A stretch of 64,000 nucleotides of DNA from Bacillota bacterium (GCA_021784595.1 JAJYHT010000008.1:29448-93447); one strand, 5' to 3'; numbered from the stretch's first letter, positions 44,647 through 53,855 are shown. Notes: generated by a model not told the origin, from the letters alone. Program-made: numbers and translations.

Positions 44647-44904
44647 CTAGTACTTGTTTTGTCGCGGGCGGGCCTCGTTGACGATGATGTCGCGTCCAGA
44701 CAACTGGGTTCCGTTCATCGCTTCCACCGCTCGTTCGACATCTTCATCCGCCACTTCAACGAATCCAAATCCCCGCGAACGGCCGGTTTCCCGATCTGTG
44801 ATAATCCGCGCACTAATCACATTCGCGTGTTGCGCAAAAGCTTGGGCAAGATCATCCTCACTGGTTGCCCACGGTAAATTACCCACATATAACGTACGTG
44901 CCAT
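44647..44904 (-). CDS. RRM-type RNA-binding protein
   Basis: An 85-residue single RRM protein. The RNP2 motif is LYVGNLPW (residues 5-12), RNP1 is RGFGFVEV (about 44-51), both with the aromatic residues that stack on RNA. Such bacterial proteins resemble cyanobacterial Rbp factors, and bind single-stranded RNA, often in cold response. ATG 44904 is preceded by GGGAGG. It sits between nadD and yqeK, an unusual insertion in a conserved order. Confidence 0.9.
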   Translation of the reverse strand: MARTLYVGNLPWATSEDDLAQAFAQHANVISARIITDRETGRSRGFGFVEVADEDVERAVEAMNGTQLSGRDIIVNEARPRQNKY

Positions 44905-45023
44905 TGATGAACCTCCCTGAAATAATCCCCCAAGGCGCCTGGCCAGGGTTCCAAGCACGGGGTGCTGGGACGCCACTGGATACAGTTGTAGTATGATCCG
45001 CTTCTCGTCGTCTCATCCGAATT

Positions 45024-45656
45024 TTACGGATTACCTTGGTATAAGCCATTTTTCGCAATATAGTGCTCCACGGCCTCCGGAACTAGATATTTAATCGATA
45101 ATCCCGATTGAATCCGGTCACGCACCAAGCTGGAAGAAATCGCCAGGGCAGGCACCTCAAGTTGATGAATTAGCTGCATTCGCTCTTCTCCCAACTGGCC
45201 GCTTAACGCCTGCAACCGTGATAACGAATATCCAGGCCGGCTCGCCGCGATGAGTTGACCATGCCGAAAAATATCCTCTGGATAATGCCACGTGGCAATT
45301 TCTAAAATGGCGTCGGCTCCACTGATGAAATACCAGTCAATACTGTTATCCAGTGCATGGAAGTATCGCAAGGTGTCGCTGGTATAAGATGGTCCTTGCC
45401 GTTCGATCTCGACTCGTGACAACTCGAAGTGGACATTTGGCGCGATAGCCAAAAAAGTCATCAAGTAGCGGTGCTCGGGGGAAGCTAACCCCATCTCCAC
45501 TTTATGGGGAGGATGCCCAGTAGGGATAAAAATAACTCGATCCAAATGAAAGGCGTCCCGGGCTGCTTCGGCAGTCACCAGGTGCCCATAATGAATCGGA
45601 TTAAATGTTCCACCCATGAGCCCTACGGCTCGACGCTTTGTTCCCATTCGTTCCAT
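45024..45656 (-). CDS. nadD: Nicotinate-nucleotide adenylyltransferase
   Basis: A 210-residue enzyme that joins nicotinate mononucleotide and ATP in NAD synthesis. The nucleotidyltransferase motifs are GGTFNPIHYGHL and ISSSLVRDRI. The start may be ATG 45656 or ATG 45647; neither has a strong ribosome site. It follows obgE on the same strand. Confidence 0.93.
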   Translation of the reverse strand: MERMGTKRRAVGLMGGTFNPIHYGHLVTAEAARDAFHLDRVIFIPTGHPPHKVEMGLASPEHRYLMTFLAIAPNVHFELSRVEIERQGPSYTSDTLRYFHALDNSIDWYFISGADAILEIATWHYPEDIFRHGQLIAASRPGYSLSRLQALSGQLGEERMQLIHQLEVPALAISSSLVRDRIQSGLSIKYLVPEAVEHYIAKNGLYQGNP

Positions 45657-45716
45657 ACTTCGCCACTTAAGAATTTTTTTCCTGCCAAGTTACGAAATTT
45701 CTCTCTATAAGTAACA

Positions 45717-46982
45717 TTATTCGGTTACCAAATCGTCTTGCCGCCACCGAAATGCCCCTTCTCCTACAAAAACTAGGGATTCGTCCGGTATTCTCGCCTG
45801 CTTTAGAGCGTTTGGCACACCGCGCCGCCGTAGATATTCGCAGAAATATTCTTCTGCTTCGGGACGCCCCCATAAGGTCATGGCCGCACGATCTTCGACA
45901 TCTCCGACCACGCGTATGCCTCCTTCTTCTGGCTGCAGTCGAAATCCACGAACCACCGGCTTTATCACCGGTTGAGTCCGATGAGTGGTTGGCATCGGAG
46001 AAATTTTTAGGGTCTGCTGCACCTGCCACATCAGGTCATCCACCCCATCGCGTGTTACCGCCGAGATCCCCCAAACTTTTTGAGGGGATAGAGCATCTTG
46101 CAGCCTTTGCAAATTTTCGCCAGCTCCCGAGACATCCATTTTGTTGCCCACCACAATAACGGGTCGGGCCGCCAACTCCGGCGAAAAGGCTCTGAGTTCA
46201 TGTTCGATAATCCGATAGTCGTTCACCGGATCGCGATCCCCCATAGGCGCCAAATCCACGATGTGGACCAATACCCGTGTGCGCTTAAGATGGCGTAAAA
46301 ACGTATCGCCCAATCCAGCCCCCTGATGCGCGCCTTCAATAAGGCCAGGAACATCGGCAATGACAAAGGGATCGCCAAAGCCATCCACAACTCCTAAATT
46401 GGGCACCAAAGTCGTAAACGGATAATCCGCAATTTTCGGCCGAGACTTGGACACGACGGAAATCAAAGTCGACTTGCCCGCATTGGGAAATCCGACCAAT
46501 CCTACATCGGCTAAAAGATTCAGCTCTAATGTCAACCACAGCGACTCACCCGGCTGTCCCCGTTCGGCCACCCGCGGCGCCCTGTGGATCGAACTGACAA
46601 AATGGGTATTGCCTTTACCACCACGGCCCCCGTGCGCCACGATGGCCGTTTCGCCCATCGCCACCAAATCGGCTATCACGCGTCCGTTATCATCTGTAAC
46701 GACCGTTCCGGGAGGCACATGCACGACCACGTCTTCGGCATCAGCACCATGCCGATTGTTGTTTCCGCCTATCTCCCCATCCTTAGCCCGAAAATGTCTT
46801 TGATGGCGAAAGTCCATCAAGGTATTCAGCCCCGAGTCTACTTCAAAAATAATGTCGCCGCCGCGGCCGCCATCCCCGCCGCCCGGTCCGCCATTGGGCA
46901 CAAACTTTTCCCGGCGGAAAGCCACGGAACCATTGCCTCCGTTGCCAGCTTGGACATAAATTCGCACTTCATCAACAAACAT
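45717..46982 (-). CDS. obgE: GTPase Obg
   Basis: A 421-residue ribosome-assembly GTPase also linked to sporulation and stress. The glycine-rich Obg domain spans residues 1-155 (GNGGNGSVAFRREKFVPNGG). The G domain has GFPNAGKST and DVPGLIEGA, and the OCT domain fills the last 75 residues. ATG 46982 is preceded by GGAGGG. The spo0B-obg pair matches Bacillus. Confidence 0.96.
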   Translation of the reverse strand: MFVDEVRIYVQAGNGGNGSVAFRREKFVPNGGPGGGDGGRGGDIIFEVDSGLNTLMDFRHQRHFRAKDGEIGGNNNRHGADAEDVVVHVPPGTVVTDDNGRVIADLVAMGETAIVAHGGRGGKGNTHFVSSIHRAPRVAERGQPGESLWLTLELNLLADVGLVGFPNAGKSTLISVVSKSRPKIADYPFTTLVPNLGVVDGFGDPFVIADVPGLIEGAHQGAGLGDTFLRHLKRTRVLVHIVDLAPMGDRDPVNDYRIIEHELRAFSPELAARPVIVVGNKMDVSGAGENLQRLQDALSPQKVWGISAVTRDGVDDLMWQVQQTLKISPMPTTHRTQPVIKPVVRGFRLQPEEGGIRVVGDVEDRAAMTLWGRPEAEEYFCEYLRRRGVPNALKQARIPDESLVFVGEGAFRWRQDDLVTE

Positions 46983-46991
46983 AGGGCCCTC

Positions 46992-47603
46992 CTAGCCTGC
47001 AGTCTCTTGTGGTCGCCCCCAGGAACCAATCAGTGTATGGTCGTCCCAGAACCATCGCACACCCATAATGTGCTTGGTTGGAAGCCTCTTAATACCATCG
47101 ACTCGCAATATAAAGCTGGTGCCCCCAAATGTCACCAATATGGGATGGCCATCAGCAATCGCTATTGCCTGCCTGAGAGCACGATCTAGCCCCCACAAGG
47201 TCCAATATCGAGGCTCCAACGTATTGAGGCCTTCCCATAACAACATCGTCCCGTAGCGCTCTGCTAATGCATCCAAACGCACTAGGCTGTAAGCCCATCG
47301 CAAGGGGAGACGCCCGACTGATCCTTGTTGGGCGATAATCGCGGCCATTTCCGAGACATACCGTTCAGCTCGATCATATTTGCCTAGTTGAAGCCACCCG
47401 CTGATAACCTGCAGTTGATTCGCGTACCGATGCCGCTGGCGACGATTAATATCCACCACCATGGCGTATCCCCGCATTTGAACCCACTGACTTAAATACA
47501 GCACTAACAGCATAAGAAAAAGAATGCGCCAGAGGTGGTGTGCCTTATCTGCACCCACCCCTAACGCGAGGAGCACGGCTAACCGGATGGCCGTATGCTT
47601 CAT
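46992..47603 (-). CDS. Spo0B-like sporulation phosphotransferase, membrane-anchored
   Basis: A 203-residue protein at the locus where Bacillus has spo0B. RHRYANQLQVISGWLQLG (His58) matches the Spo0B four-helix dimerisation motif, with His as the likely phosphate acceptor between Spo0F and Spo0A. Residues 6-38 contain two hydrophobic stretches (LAVLLALGVG, ILFLMLLVLYLSQW) that would anchor it in the membrane, whereas Bacillus Spo0B is soluble. The C-terminal ATPase-like fold is poorly conserved. ATG 47603 follows GGGAGG. Confidence 0.78.
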   Translation of the reverse strand: MKHTAIRLAVLLALGVGADKAHHLWRILFLMLLVLYLSQWVQMRGYAMVVDINRRQRHRYANQLQVISGWLQLGKYDRAERYVSEMAAIIAQQGSVGRLPLRWAYSLVRLDALAERYGTMLLWEGLNTLEPRYWTLWGLDRALRQAIAIADGHPILVTFGGTSFILRVDGIKRLPTKHIMGVRWFWDDHTLIGSWGRPQETAG

Positions 47604-47630
47604 TTTCACGACCTCCCCTGTTAGCGAACC

Positions 47631-47912
47631 CTATTGGGCTTCGGAAACCGGGATGACAGCTATTTCACGACGATCATGCGAGCGTCGCACAAAAGCAACC
47701 TGCCCGTCAATTTTTGCGTACAATGTATGATCTCGGCCTATTCCAACATTAGTCCCGGGATGAAAACGGGTGCCGCGTTGACGCACTATGATGCTTCCTG
47801 CTGTCACAACCTGCCCTTGATGACGTTTCACACCAAGATATTTCGGATTGGAATCGCGCCCGTTGCGAGAACTTCCGCCACCCTTTTTATGAGCAAATAA
47901 CTGTAACCTCAT
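47631..47912 (-). CDS. rpmA: 50S ribosomal protein L27
   Basis: A 93-residue protein at the peptidyl-transferase centre. It opens [20 protein letters not shown], a Firmicutes-type extension with the LQ-F-A motif, cut by Prp before HKKGGG. Here the motif reads LQLFA rather than the usual LQFFA. ATG 47912 is preceded by GGGGGG. It follows the protease gene prp. Confidence 0.95.
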   Translation of the reverse strand: MRLQLFAHKKGGGSSRNGRDSNPKYLGVKRHQGQVVTAGSIIVRQRGTRFHPGTNVGIGRDHTLYAKIDGQVAFVRRSHDRREIAVIPVSEAQ

Positions 47913-47914
47913 GG

Positions 47915-48256
47915 CTATCCCCCCTCGTCGCAGTTCAGATCTTTCTGAATCCACCGTACAAACCGTGGCTCAGTATCGGATAAATCCTTCAAGCCCGTTA
48001 AAATAGTCTCAATGACTGCCCTAGCAGATTCGCTCAGTTTCACAGGAAACACTAGTTCCACGTTCCCCTCGTGATTTGAGACTACCGTGACATCGGTCGG
48101 CGTGACCTGGCGCAACCCTAGCATCAACGTTTCTACTAGGGCACTAGCGGCGGCACACACCACATCCTGCCCATATGGTCCGTGTCCCGCGTGTCCAGTC
48201 ATCATAAGGCGTTGAGGTGCGCCTTCGCCGTTATAACAAACCCGAATCTGAATCAC
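47915..48256 (-). CDS. prp: Ribosomal-processing cysteine protease Prp
   Basis: A 113-residue protease that removes the N-terminal extension of L27. Catalytic residues His22 and Cys34 lie in [18 protein letters not shown]. The start is GTG 48256, seven bases from the rplU stop. The rplU-prp-rpmA order is conserved in Firmicutes whose L27 has the extension. Confidence 0.95.
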   Translation of the reverse strand: MIQIRVCYNGEGAPQRLMMTGHAGHGPYGQDVVCAAASALVETLMLGLRQVTPTDVTVVSNHEGNVELVFPVKLSESARAVIETILTGLKDLSDTEPRFVRWIQKDLNCDEGG

Positions 48257-48262
48257 GTCGTG

Positions 48263-48583
48263 CTACGAGGGCAACTCAATGCGGTCGATGCGAACCCGGG
48301 TCAAATATTGGCGATGACCCTGACGACGACGATAATTGCTCTTGGGCTTATATTTGAAGACCAAAATCTTTTCACCGCGTTCTTGGTCGACTACTGTCGC
48401 CACAGCGCGCGCACCATCAACGTAGGGCGTGCCAATCACCCGTGCTCCCTCATCGCCTACCACCATCAAAAGCCGGTCAAAATTGTATTCCGTACCAGGA
48501 TCGACAGGAAGCTTCTCTATCAATAGCACATCGCCCGGAGTAACCCGGTATTGCTTGCCTCCGGTCTCGATTACAGCGTACAC
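48263..48583 (-). CDS. rplU: 50S ribosomal protein L21
   Basis: A 106-residue ribosomal protein. YAVIETGGKQYRVTPGDVL and FKYKPKSNYRRRQGHRQ identify it. GTG 48583 is preceded by GGGGGA; an upstream frame reaching 48805 would read through the promoter and is not used. Confidence 0.96.
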   Translation of the reverse strand: MYAVIETGGKQYRVTPGDVLLIEKLPVDPGTEYNFDRLLMVVGDEGARVIGTPYVDGARAVATVVDQERGEKILVFKYKPKSNYRRRQGHRQYLTRVRIDRIELPS

Positions 48584-48629
48584 AAATATCCCCCTATCAT
48601 GCGCTCCACACTGGAGATCAGTCCAAGGA

Positions 48630-48658
48630 ATGCTATCATAAGAACGCGCTGATGTCAA
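48630..48658 (-). promoter_or_regulatory. Sigma-A promoter of rplU
   Basis: On the minus strand a perfect -35 TTGACA (48653-48658) and -10 TAGCAT (48630-48635) are spaced by 17 bases. It drives rplU-prp-rpmA and probably spo0B-obgE. The leader is about 45 bases, with a small CCAG/TGTGG-type hairpin too short to be called an L21 leader motif. Confidence 0.78.
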
Positions 48659-48990
48659 ATGATGCAAGAACTGGGCCGCTATTATGAAACCGGTTAAGAC
48701 ATCAGGTCTAGCACGCGCAAGGCCCTCACCGGGGACGGCTCTCTTCACCCTGTCCGCCGCTAGCCAAGAACGCCTATCGGCGAGCGTAACTTGGCCCTTG
48801 GGCACAGAGTGCCTATAGAGAAATCATCACCGACCTTGCCACTTTTTTCGTACAGAAGGACTCGGCACCCGCCACAATCTTTATTAGAACCAATATTCCG
48901 ACTATTGAATGGTTCCATATGCGCTTTGTCGACACGGGAAACATGGGTTACAGTAAGGTTATCATTGTTTAAATGACAAGGAGAAAGCTC
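48659..48990. other. Intergenic region before speE
   Basis: No gene or clear promoter is visible between the rplU promoter and the divergent speE start; AAGGAGA at its right end is the speE ribosome site. Confidence 0.4.
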
Positions 48991-49869
48991 ATGGCATTAT
49001 GGTTTGAAGAATCCGCATCCCCCGGTCATCGCCTCCAATCGAAAGTTCTTCAACAAGTGTATTTTGCGCAATCGCCATATCAAACTATAGAGGTAATCGA
49101 TACGGAAGAGTTCGGTCTCTCATTGGTGCTGGACGGTATTATGCAAACTACCACGCGAGATGAATTCATCTATCACGAAATGCTGGCATACGTTCCCATA
49201 GCATCACATCCAGCCCCTCGCCAAATACTAATCATCGGTGGCGGCGATGGGGGTTTAGCCCGCGATGTGCTCAAGTTCTCGGGTGTTCAGGAGCTCGACT
49301 TAGTTGAGATTGACCGCATGGTAGTCGATGCCGCCAAACAATTTTTGCCCACTCACCGTGTAGCGTTCAATGATCCCCGGCTCACCATCCACTATGAGGA
49401 TGGCGCCAGGTATATACAAAGAGCATCCCAGTCGGGCAAGCTCTACGACATCATTTTGGTTGACTCCACAGATCCCGAAGGAGAGGGCCCTGGCAAATTT
49501 CTTTATACGCATGCATTTCATGATGACATTTACCGAGCCCTTCGCCCAGGCGGCATCTACGTCCAACATACCGGGGCGCCCTTTTTTAATCCTGAGGTGC
49601 TTTGGGATGTCAGCAACGACGTCGTCTCATTGTTTGCTCAATGCCAGGTCTATTGGTGCACAATCCCTAGCTATCCCGGCGGCCTGTTCACATTTACCGC
49701 TGGGTCAAAAGGTCCCAATGTAGCCATTCCCCAACGGCCAATTGATTGGCCGACGTCCTGGTACACGCCCCAAATTCATCGATTGGCATTTGAACTGCCC
49801 CCATTTCTTAAAAAACTGCTGCCAGCATCGGTCAGATCCCAATCAATCCCGAATATGGGCACCCCATAG
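48991..49869 (+). CDS. speE: Spermidine synthase
   Basis: A 292-residue polyamine aminopropyltransferase that makes spermidine from putrescine and decarboxylated SAM. The motifs GGGDGGLARDVLK, VEIDRMVVDAAKQFL and ILVDSTDPEGEGPGKFLYT are characteristic. ATG 48991 is preceded by AAGGAGA; an ATG six codons upstream is less well placed. It interrupts the rng-rplU pair and runs opposite to both. Confidence 0.93.
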   Translation: MALWFEESASPGHRLQSKVLQQVYFAQSPYQTIEVIDTEEFGLSLVLDGIMQTTTRDEFIYHEMLAYVPIASHPAPRQILIIGGGDGGLARDVLKFSGVQELDLVEIDRMVVDAAKQFLPTHRVAFNDPRLTIHYEDGARYIQRASQSGKLYDIILVDSTDPEGEGPGKFLYTHAFHDDIYRALRPGGIYVQHTGAPFFNPEVLWDVSNDVVSLFAQCQVYWCTIPSYPGGLFTFTAGSKGPNVAIPQRPIDWPTSWYTPQIHRLAFELPPFLKKLLPASVRSQSIPNMGTP

Positions 49870-49874
49870 CCACA

Positions 49875-49909
49875 AAAATACAGCCCGATAGCTGATCAGC
49901 CATCGGGCA
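49875..49909 (-). terminator. Terminator downstream of rng
   Basis: GCCCGAT (49883-49889) and ATCGGGC (49902-49908) pair around the internal palindrome GCTGATCAGC. On the minus strand the T-rich TGTATTTTTG follows, so it ends rng transcripts. On the plus strand no T-run follows, so it is at best a weak speE terminator. Confidence 0.78.
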
Positions 49910-49929
49910 CATGTATTCTGACAATCGAT

Positions 49930-51795
49930 TTAGCGCTCTGGGACTCCGGCCGTATCGACGATGGGATCCAAAGCATCCTCAGAGACCGATTGGGATGCGA
50001 TCAGTCGCCCGGTGGCAAAGGTGCGCAAGGCCCGCACAATTTCCACGTTCACCTTGTCTCCCACTCGGTGCCCTCCCGCCTCGATATCGATCACATAGCC
50101 GGCCACTCGAGCAATCCCGTTTTTCGGGTTGCTGGCATGGCGTTCCTCAACAATCACATGAATCTTGTCCCCTTCACGAACCGGCAAAGCGAGAGCTTCC
50201 ACTTCAGCCCGTGTTCCAATCCTAATAATTTTCAAATCCTGCATGTCGCAATCATTGGATCCGCGGACGAATACGGCTCGATTGGTTTCACGCTCTAATT
50301 CTTTAAGGTTCATGCCGCCAGGGCCAATCAAGTGACTAGCCACCGTGGGATGCGCTTCCACCAAAATCGATTCGGCGCCCGTTTCGCGCAACTTGTCCAC
50401 AATACGCTGGCGAAATCGCCTTACCACTACATCCTCAGACAAAATATGCCCTCGCCCATCGCATTCTGGGCAAACCCTCGTCAGTTGGTTCAACAACGAT
50501 TCCCGAACTTTCTTGCGGGTCATTTCCAACAACCCTAATCTGGTGAGGCCTAGCACCGTCACCCGCGTACGATCGCCTCGCAGAGACCTTTGAAATGTTT
50601 TCAACATTTCGTCCTGATCGGCTTCGTTTTCCATGTCAATAAAGTCGACCACGATGATTCCACTTATGTCCCGCAACCGCAGTTGACGAGCAATTTCAGT
50701 AGCCGCCTCCTTGTTTGTCGCCAGTACGGTATCCGATAAATCCGTGGTTCCTACGTTCTTGCCGGTATTCACATCAATAACGGTCAAGGCTTCGGTTTCA
50801 TCAATAACCAAATATCCCCCGCATTTAAGCCAAACACGGCGTTTTACCGCGCGGTCCAACTCCGCTTCCACGCCACGCACTTCAAACAACGGAATTTCGC
50901 TCTGATACAATTCAATGCGATTTCTCAATTCCGGCGACAAGGATGCCGCAATCTCCTTAGCACGTGCGTAAGCATGTGGATCATCAATAATAAAGCGATC
51001 GACCGATTCATCCATATGATCACGAATCGTGCGGGCAATCAGACTAGCCTCTCGGTGAAGCACTTGAGGCGCTTTGACGGTCCGGGCCTTGCGGCGCACG
51101 CGAGCCCAAAGTCTTCGAAGATAAGCCAAATCCCTAGACAGCGCCCGCTGCGATGCTCCTTCCGCTACGGTACGCACAATAAGACCCATGCCTTTGGGAC
51201 GCATTTTTTCTGCCACCGCGCGCAGTCGCTCGCGTTCCCGTTCGGTGTCTATGCGGCGTGACACTCCGATCGTGTCCGAATAAGGTGTCAATACTAAATA
51301 ACGGCCCGGAAGACTAACGTTTGTCGTTACCCGTGCCCCTTTATTCCCAATCGGCTCTTTAGCGACTTGCACTACAATATCTTGTCCTACCCGCACTACG
51401 TCCTGAATAGATCGCGACTTTTTTCGGTCCCGTTCTTCAGCAAGCGCATCGTCTACATATAGGAACGCATTTTTTTCCATTCCTAGATTGACAAAGGCAG
51501 CACGCATTCCGGGCAATACATTTTCCACGCGCCCTTTGTAGATATTTCCCGCCGCTTGGTCTTCATCTTCTCGATCGATGTAAAATTCAACCAATTGTCC
51601 GTCTTCGAGAATCGCCAGCCGACTCTCGTGATGTCCATAATTAACAAGTAATTCCTTAAAAACTTTAGGTTCCGGTACAATGGGCGCGCCTTCTTCGGTC
51701 GCGTCCCCCAGGGATCCGGCACCGGACTGTGAGTCTGCCGCCCCGGCCTCCAAGGCCGGGAGAATCCCCCAACGGCGACGCTTGCGCCGTGACAT
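49930..51795 (-). CDS. rng: Ribonuclease G/E
   Basis: A 621-residue endonuclease of the RNase E/G family that processes rRNA and mRNA. An S1 domain (NIYKGRVENVLPGMRAAFVN) leads to the catalytic core with VIDVNTGKNVG, and the zinc-link is CPECDGRGH. A TRAM-like C-terminal domain follows (GYVIDIEAGGHRVGDKVNVEIV in part). ATG 51795 is preceded by AAAGGGG; the frame extends upstream without a site. The gene lies near spoIVFB as in related bacteria. Confidence 0.94.
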   Translation of the reverse strand: MSRRKRRRWGILPALEAGAADSQSGAGSLGDATEEGAPIVPEPKVFKELLVNYGHHESRLAILEDGQLVEFYIDREDEDQAAGNIYKGRVENVLPGMRAAFVNLGMEKNAFLYVDDALAEERDRKKSRSIQDVVRVGQDIVVQVAKEPIGNKGARVTTNVSLPGRYLVLTPYSDTIGVSRRIDTERERERLRAVAEKMRPKGMGLIVRTVAEGASQRALSRDLAYLRRLWARVRRKARTVKAPQVLHREASLIARTIRDHMDESVDRFIIDDPHAYARAKEIAASLSPELRNRIELYQSEIPLFEVRGVEAELDRAVKRRVWLKCGGYLVIDETEALTVIDVNTGKNVGTTDLSDTVLATNKEAATEIARQLRLRDISGIIVVDFIDMENEADQDEMLKTFQRSLRGDRTRVTVLGLTRLGLLEMTRKKVRESLLNQLTRVCPECDGRGHILSEDVVVRRFRQRIVDKLRETGAESILVEAHPTVASHLIGPGGMNLKELERETNRAVFVRGSNDCDMQDLKIIRIGTRAEVEALALPVREGDKIHVIVEERHASNPKNGIARVAGYVIDIEAGGHRVGDKVNVEIVRALRTFATGRLIASQSVSEDALDPIVDTAGVPER

Positions 51796-51912
51796 GAAGA
51801 AACCCCTTTCCAAAAATATTCGAATAACGAAGTCTAAACTTTGGGGAGAGGCGTCCCGTGAAATTTCCATCAAATGCCTCTTCCTTTCATCATACCACTC
51901 GCCTTGGTCGCG

Positions 51913-52794
51913 TCAACGCGTTACCAACAGATCGCCGACCAGTGTTTGGGGTCCGCCATGTTCGATGGCAGCCAACAATTCTTCCTCAAGTAGTGTGCCC
52001 AGTCGCTTCAGATCGGCATCCAGCACCAGTAATCGGTGATATTTCAGTGGCCGCATAATTTTGAGTACATCCGACACTGGGGCGTCAAATCGCACCGCGA
52101 AGTCCTCAATCAGCCATACTGGCCGTTTTGCGAAATATTGAGGACGCAGTTCCAAGTCTCGAATAATCAGGTAGGGTGATTGATGGCCCGATTTCCATGC
52201 GCCCCAATAGAGAAACGCCGCAAACAACCCCATGTTCAGCGCAGGGTGTCCTGTCAAAAATGATAGAACGGTCAACGCTACTAATCCAAAGGACAGCCAG
52301 ATTCCCCACTGCACAGTCCGTTCTTCCGCCTTCTGATACCCCACATGCTGAGCCCAATAGGTCTTCGCCAGGTGGCCTCCGTCCAAAGGGGCGACCGGCA
52401 ACAAATTCAGCCCTCCAATAAAGAGATTGGCCTCTATGAAATCATGCACCCATCGGGGGTCAAACGGCAGCCAACGGGCTCCCCACCACGCCAATCCCGC
52501 CAACAGCAAATTTTGCAACGGACCGGCTACGGCTACCATGGTTTCAATATAAGGTTCTTGGGCATCCAACCCGGGAATGTCCGCCATGCCCCCAAAAGGC
52601 CAAATTTCGATGCGAGTCACCGTCAACCCATACGCCTCGGCCACTATCGCATGAGTTAGTTCATGGCCTGTCACCGCAATAAATGCAATAATCATCGTCA
52701 TGGCGTGTCCGGTTGTGACGTAAGCCACGGCCAAGACAAAGAACAAAGGATTGACGGCAATCCGTTGCCACCACGCATTGGAATCCGGATCCAT
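51913..52794 (-). CDS. spoIVFB: Site-2 protease SpoIVFB-like
   Basis: A 293-residue membrane zinc protease that cleaves pro-sigma-K in Bacillus. The catalytic motifs are HELTH (residues 44-48) and NLLPVAPLDGGHL. A CBS-like C-terminus (AVRFDAPVSDVLKIMRPLKYHRLLV in part) probably binds ATP. AGGAG overlaps the spoIVFA stop, 4 bases away, implying coupling. Whether it processes sigma-K here is inferred from its neighbours. Confidence 0.88.
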   Translation of the reverse strand: MDPDSNAWWQRIAVNPLFFVLAVAYVTTGHAMTMIIAFIAVTGHELTHAIVAEAYGLTVTRIEIWPFGGMADIPGLDAQEPYIETMVAVAGPLQNLLLAGLAWWGARWLPFDPRWVHDFIEANLFIGGLNLLPVAPLDGGHLAKTYWAQHVGYQKAEERTVQWGIWLSFGLVALTVLSFLTGHPALNMGLFAAFLYWGAWKSGHQSPYLIIRDLELRPQYFAKRPVWLIEDFAVRFDAPVSDVLKIMRPLKYHRLLVLDADLKRLGTLLEEELLAAIEHGGPQTLVGDLLVTR

Positions 52795-52797
52795 ATT

Positions 52798-53415
52798 TTA
52801 GCGCTCCTGCGAAAATGCCTCCGGGCCAAAGCACGATGGCACCAGAGGATTGAGTGGCAGACCATGGTCTGCCACACTAATGCTCATGCGATGATTGGCA
52901 TCCAACCTGGCTACCGCCGTCCAGGGCTGCACTAACTGACCTTGGCTCACAACAATTTTTGCAAGATCAGAGTATGTCAACACCAGGCCCGTTTTGACAT
53001 CAATTACCACAAAATGGGCAGAGGCCTTGACGACCTTGCCTATCACTCCACTGAGCACCGCACTGCCCTGGCCAGTTCCCACCACGATGTCCGCGTGAAA
53101 TTGCGCCTGACTGCCGTGGACCGCCCACCCGAATCGCTGATAGAGGACGCCATGGGAAATGGGCGGTAAAAACATCCCCCCTACACTGGCTGGCCGGTTT
53201 GATTGGTGTGCTCGATTGGCCGGAAGTAAAGGCAGACGCCAATTTTGCGTCAGCCACACTCTAATCTGGTGTCTCGCCATCTTCGCTATTACGCCTCCAT
53301 GATGGCGAGACACCATCACCACAAACAAAAGGACTAACGAAATTGCCCATTTGCCAGCCTTTTTCGATGGCGATGTCCGCTCTCCCAAAAGGTGTTTCGG
53401 CACAGTTTGTCCCAC
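52798..53415 (-). CDS. spoIVFA: SpoIVFA-like degenerate M23 peptidase
   Basis: A 205-residue membrane protein, the likely inhibitor of SpoIVFB. A membrane segment (WAISLVLLFVVMVS) follows a short cytoplasmic part. The outer LytM-like domain keeps the M23 pattern (QFHADIVVGTGQGSAVLSG) but lacks most zinc ligands, as in SpoIVFA. GTG 53415 is chosen for AAGGAGG seven bases upstream. It pairs with spoIVFB. Confidence 0.8.
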   Translation of the reverse strand: MGQTVPKHLLGERTSPSKKAGKWAISLVLLFVVMVSRHHGGVIAKMARHQIRVWLTQNWRLPLLPANRAHQSNRPASVGGMFLPPISHGVLYQRFGWAVHGSQAQFHADIVVGTGQGSAVLSGVIGKVVKASAHFVVIDVKTGLVLTYSDLAKIVVSQGQLVQPWTAVARLDANHRMSISVADHGLPLNPLVPSCFGPEAFSQER

Positions 53416-53570
53416 ATATGCTCCTCCTTGCTTGGCAACATGTCCTTCACTATTGTATGAGTCAGCAGGCCGCGACATGACCCTATGGTCTCAATCGGAG
53501 TTAAATGGGGTATGATAGAACATGAATGGCAGTAGGATCCCAAAATCTGCTTTGCAAGGGAGCGCATGCG

Positions 53571-53855
53571 GTGTCTTGGATTGCTCTGGGGCTTGCTATA
53601 GTATTTGTATTTTTAGGCGCGCTAGCCCAGCGTCGATTGTTTGAAGTCTGGCAATTGCCCTCTTACCTAAAGAATAAGTGGATGCGGTACCTCATCATGG
53701 CGGTGGTAGTGTTGGGATTTGGAGTTCCCTCGATGAACGGCTATATCTGGCTAGCGCCCATCTATGGTTTTGTTTTAGGCCTTTTGGGAGGAAAACAAGA
53801 GGTCTGGACTGATGCTACCCGAGACCGCACTAATATGAAGCCGAAAGGGCCTTAG
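53571..53855 (+). CDS. Small membrane protein, unknown
   Basis: A 94-residue protein with two or three hydrophobic segments (ALGLAIVFVFLGALA, LIMAVVVLGFGVPSMNG, IYGFVLGLLGG). GTG 53571 is preceded by AAGGGAG. It is divergent from spoIVFA and its 3' end overlaps the SDR gene by 26 bases. The family is not recognised. Confidence 0.6.
   Translation: MSWIALGLAIVFVFLGALAQRRLFEVWQLPSYLKNKWMRYLIMAVVVLGFGVPSMNGYIWLAPIYGFVLGLLGGKQEVWTDATRDRTNMKPKGP

Noticed and set aside
48584..48805. Long N-terminal extension of L21 and a possible L21 leader motif
   Set aside because: The extension reads through the TTGACA/TAGCAT promoter, and the remaining 45-base leader is too short and plain for a known leader structure.
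49883..49908. Hairpin read as a speE terminator
   Set aside because: The T-rich run follows on the minus strand only, so it fits rng termination; at most weakly bidirectional.
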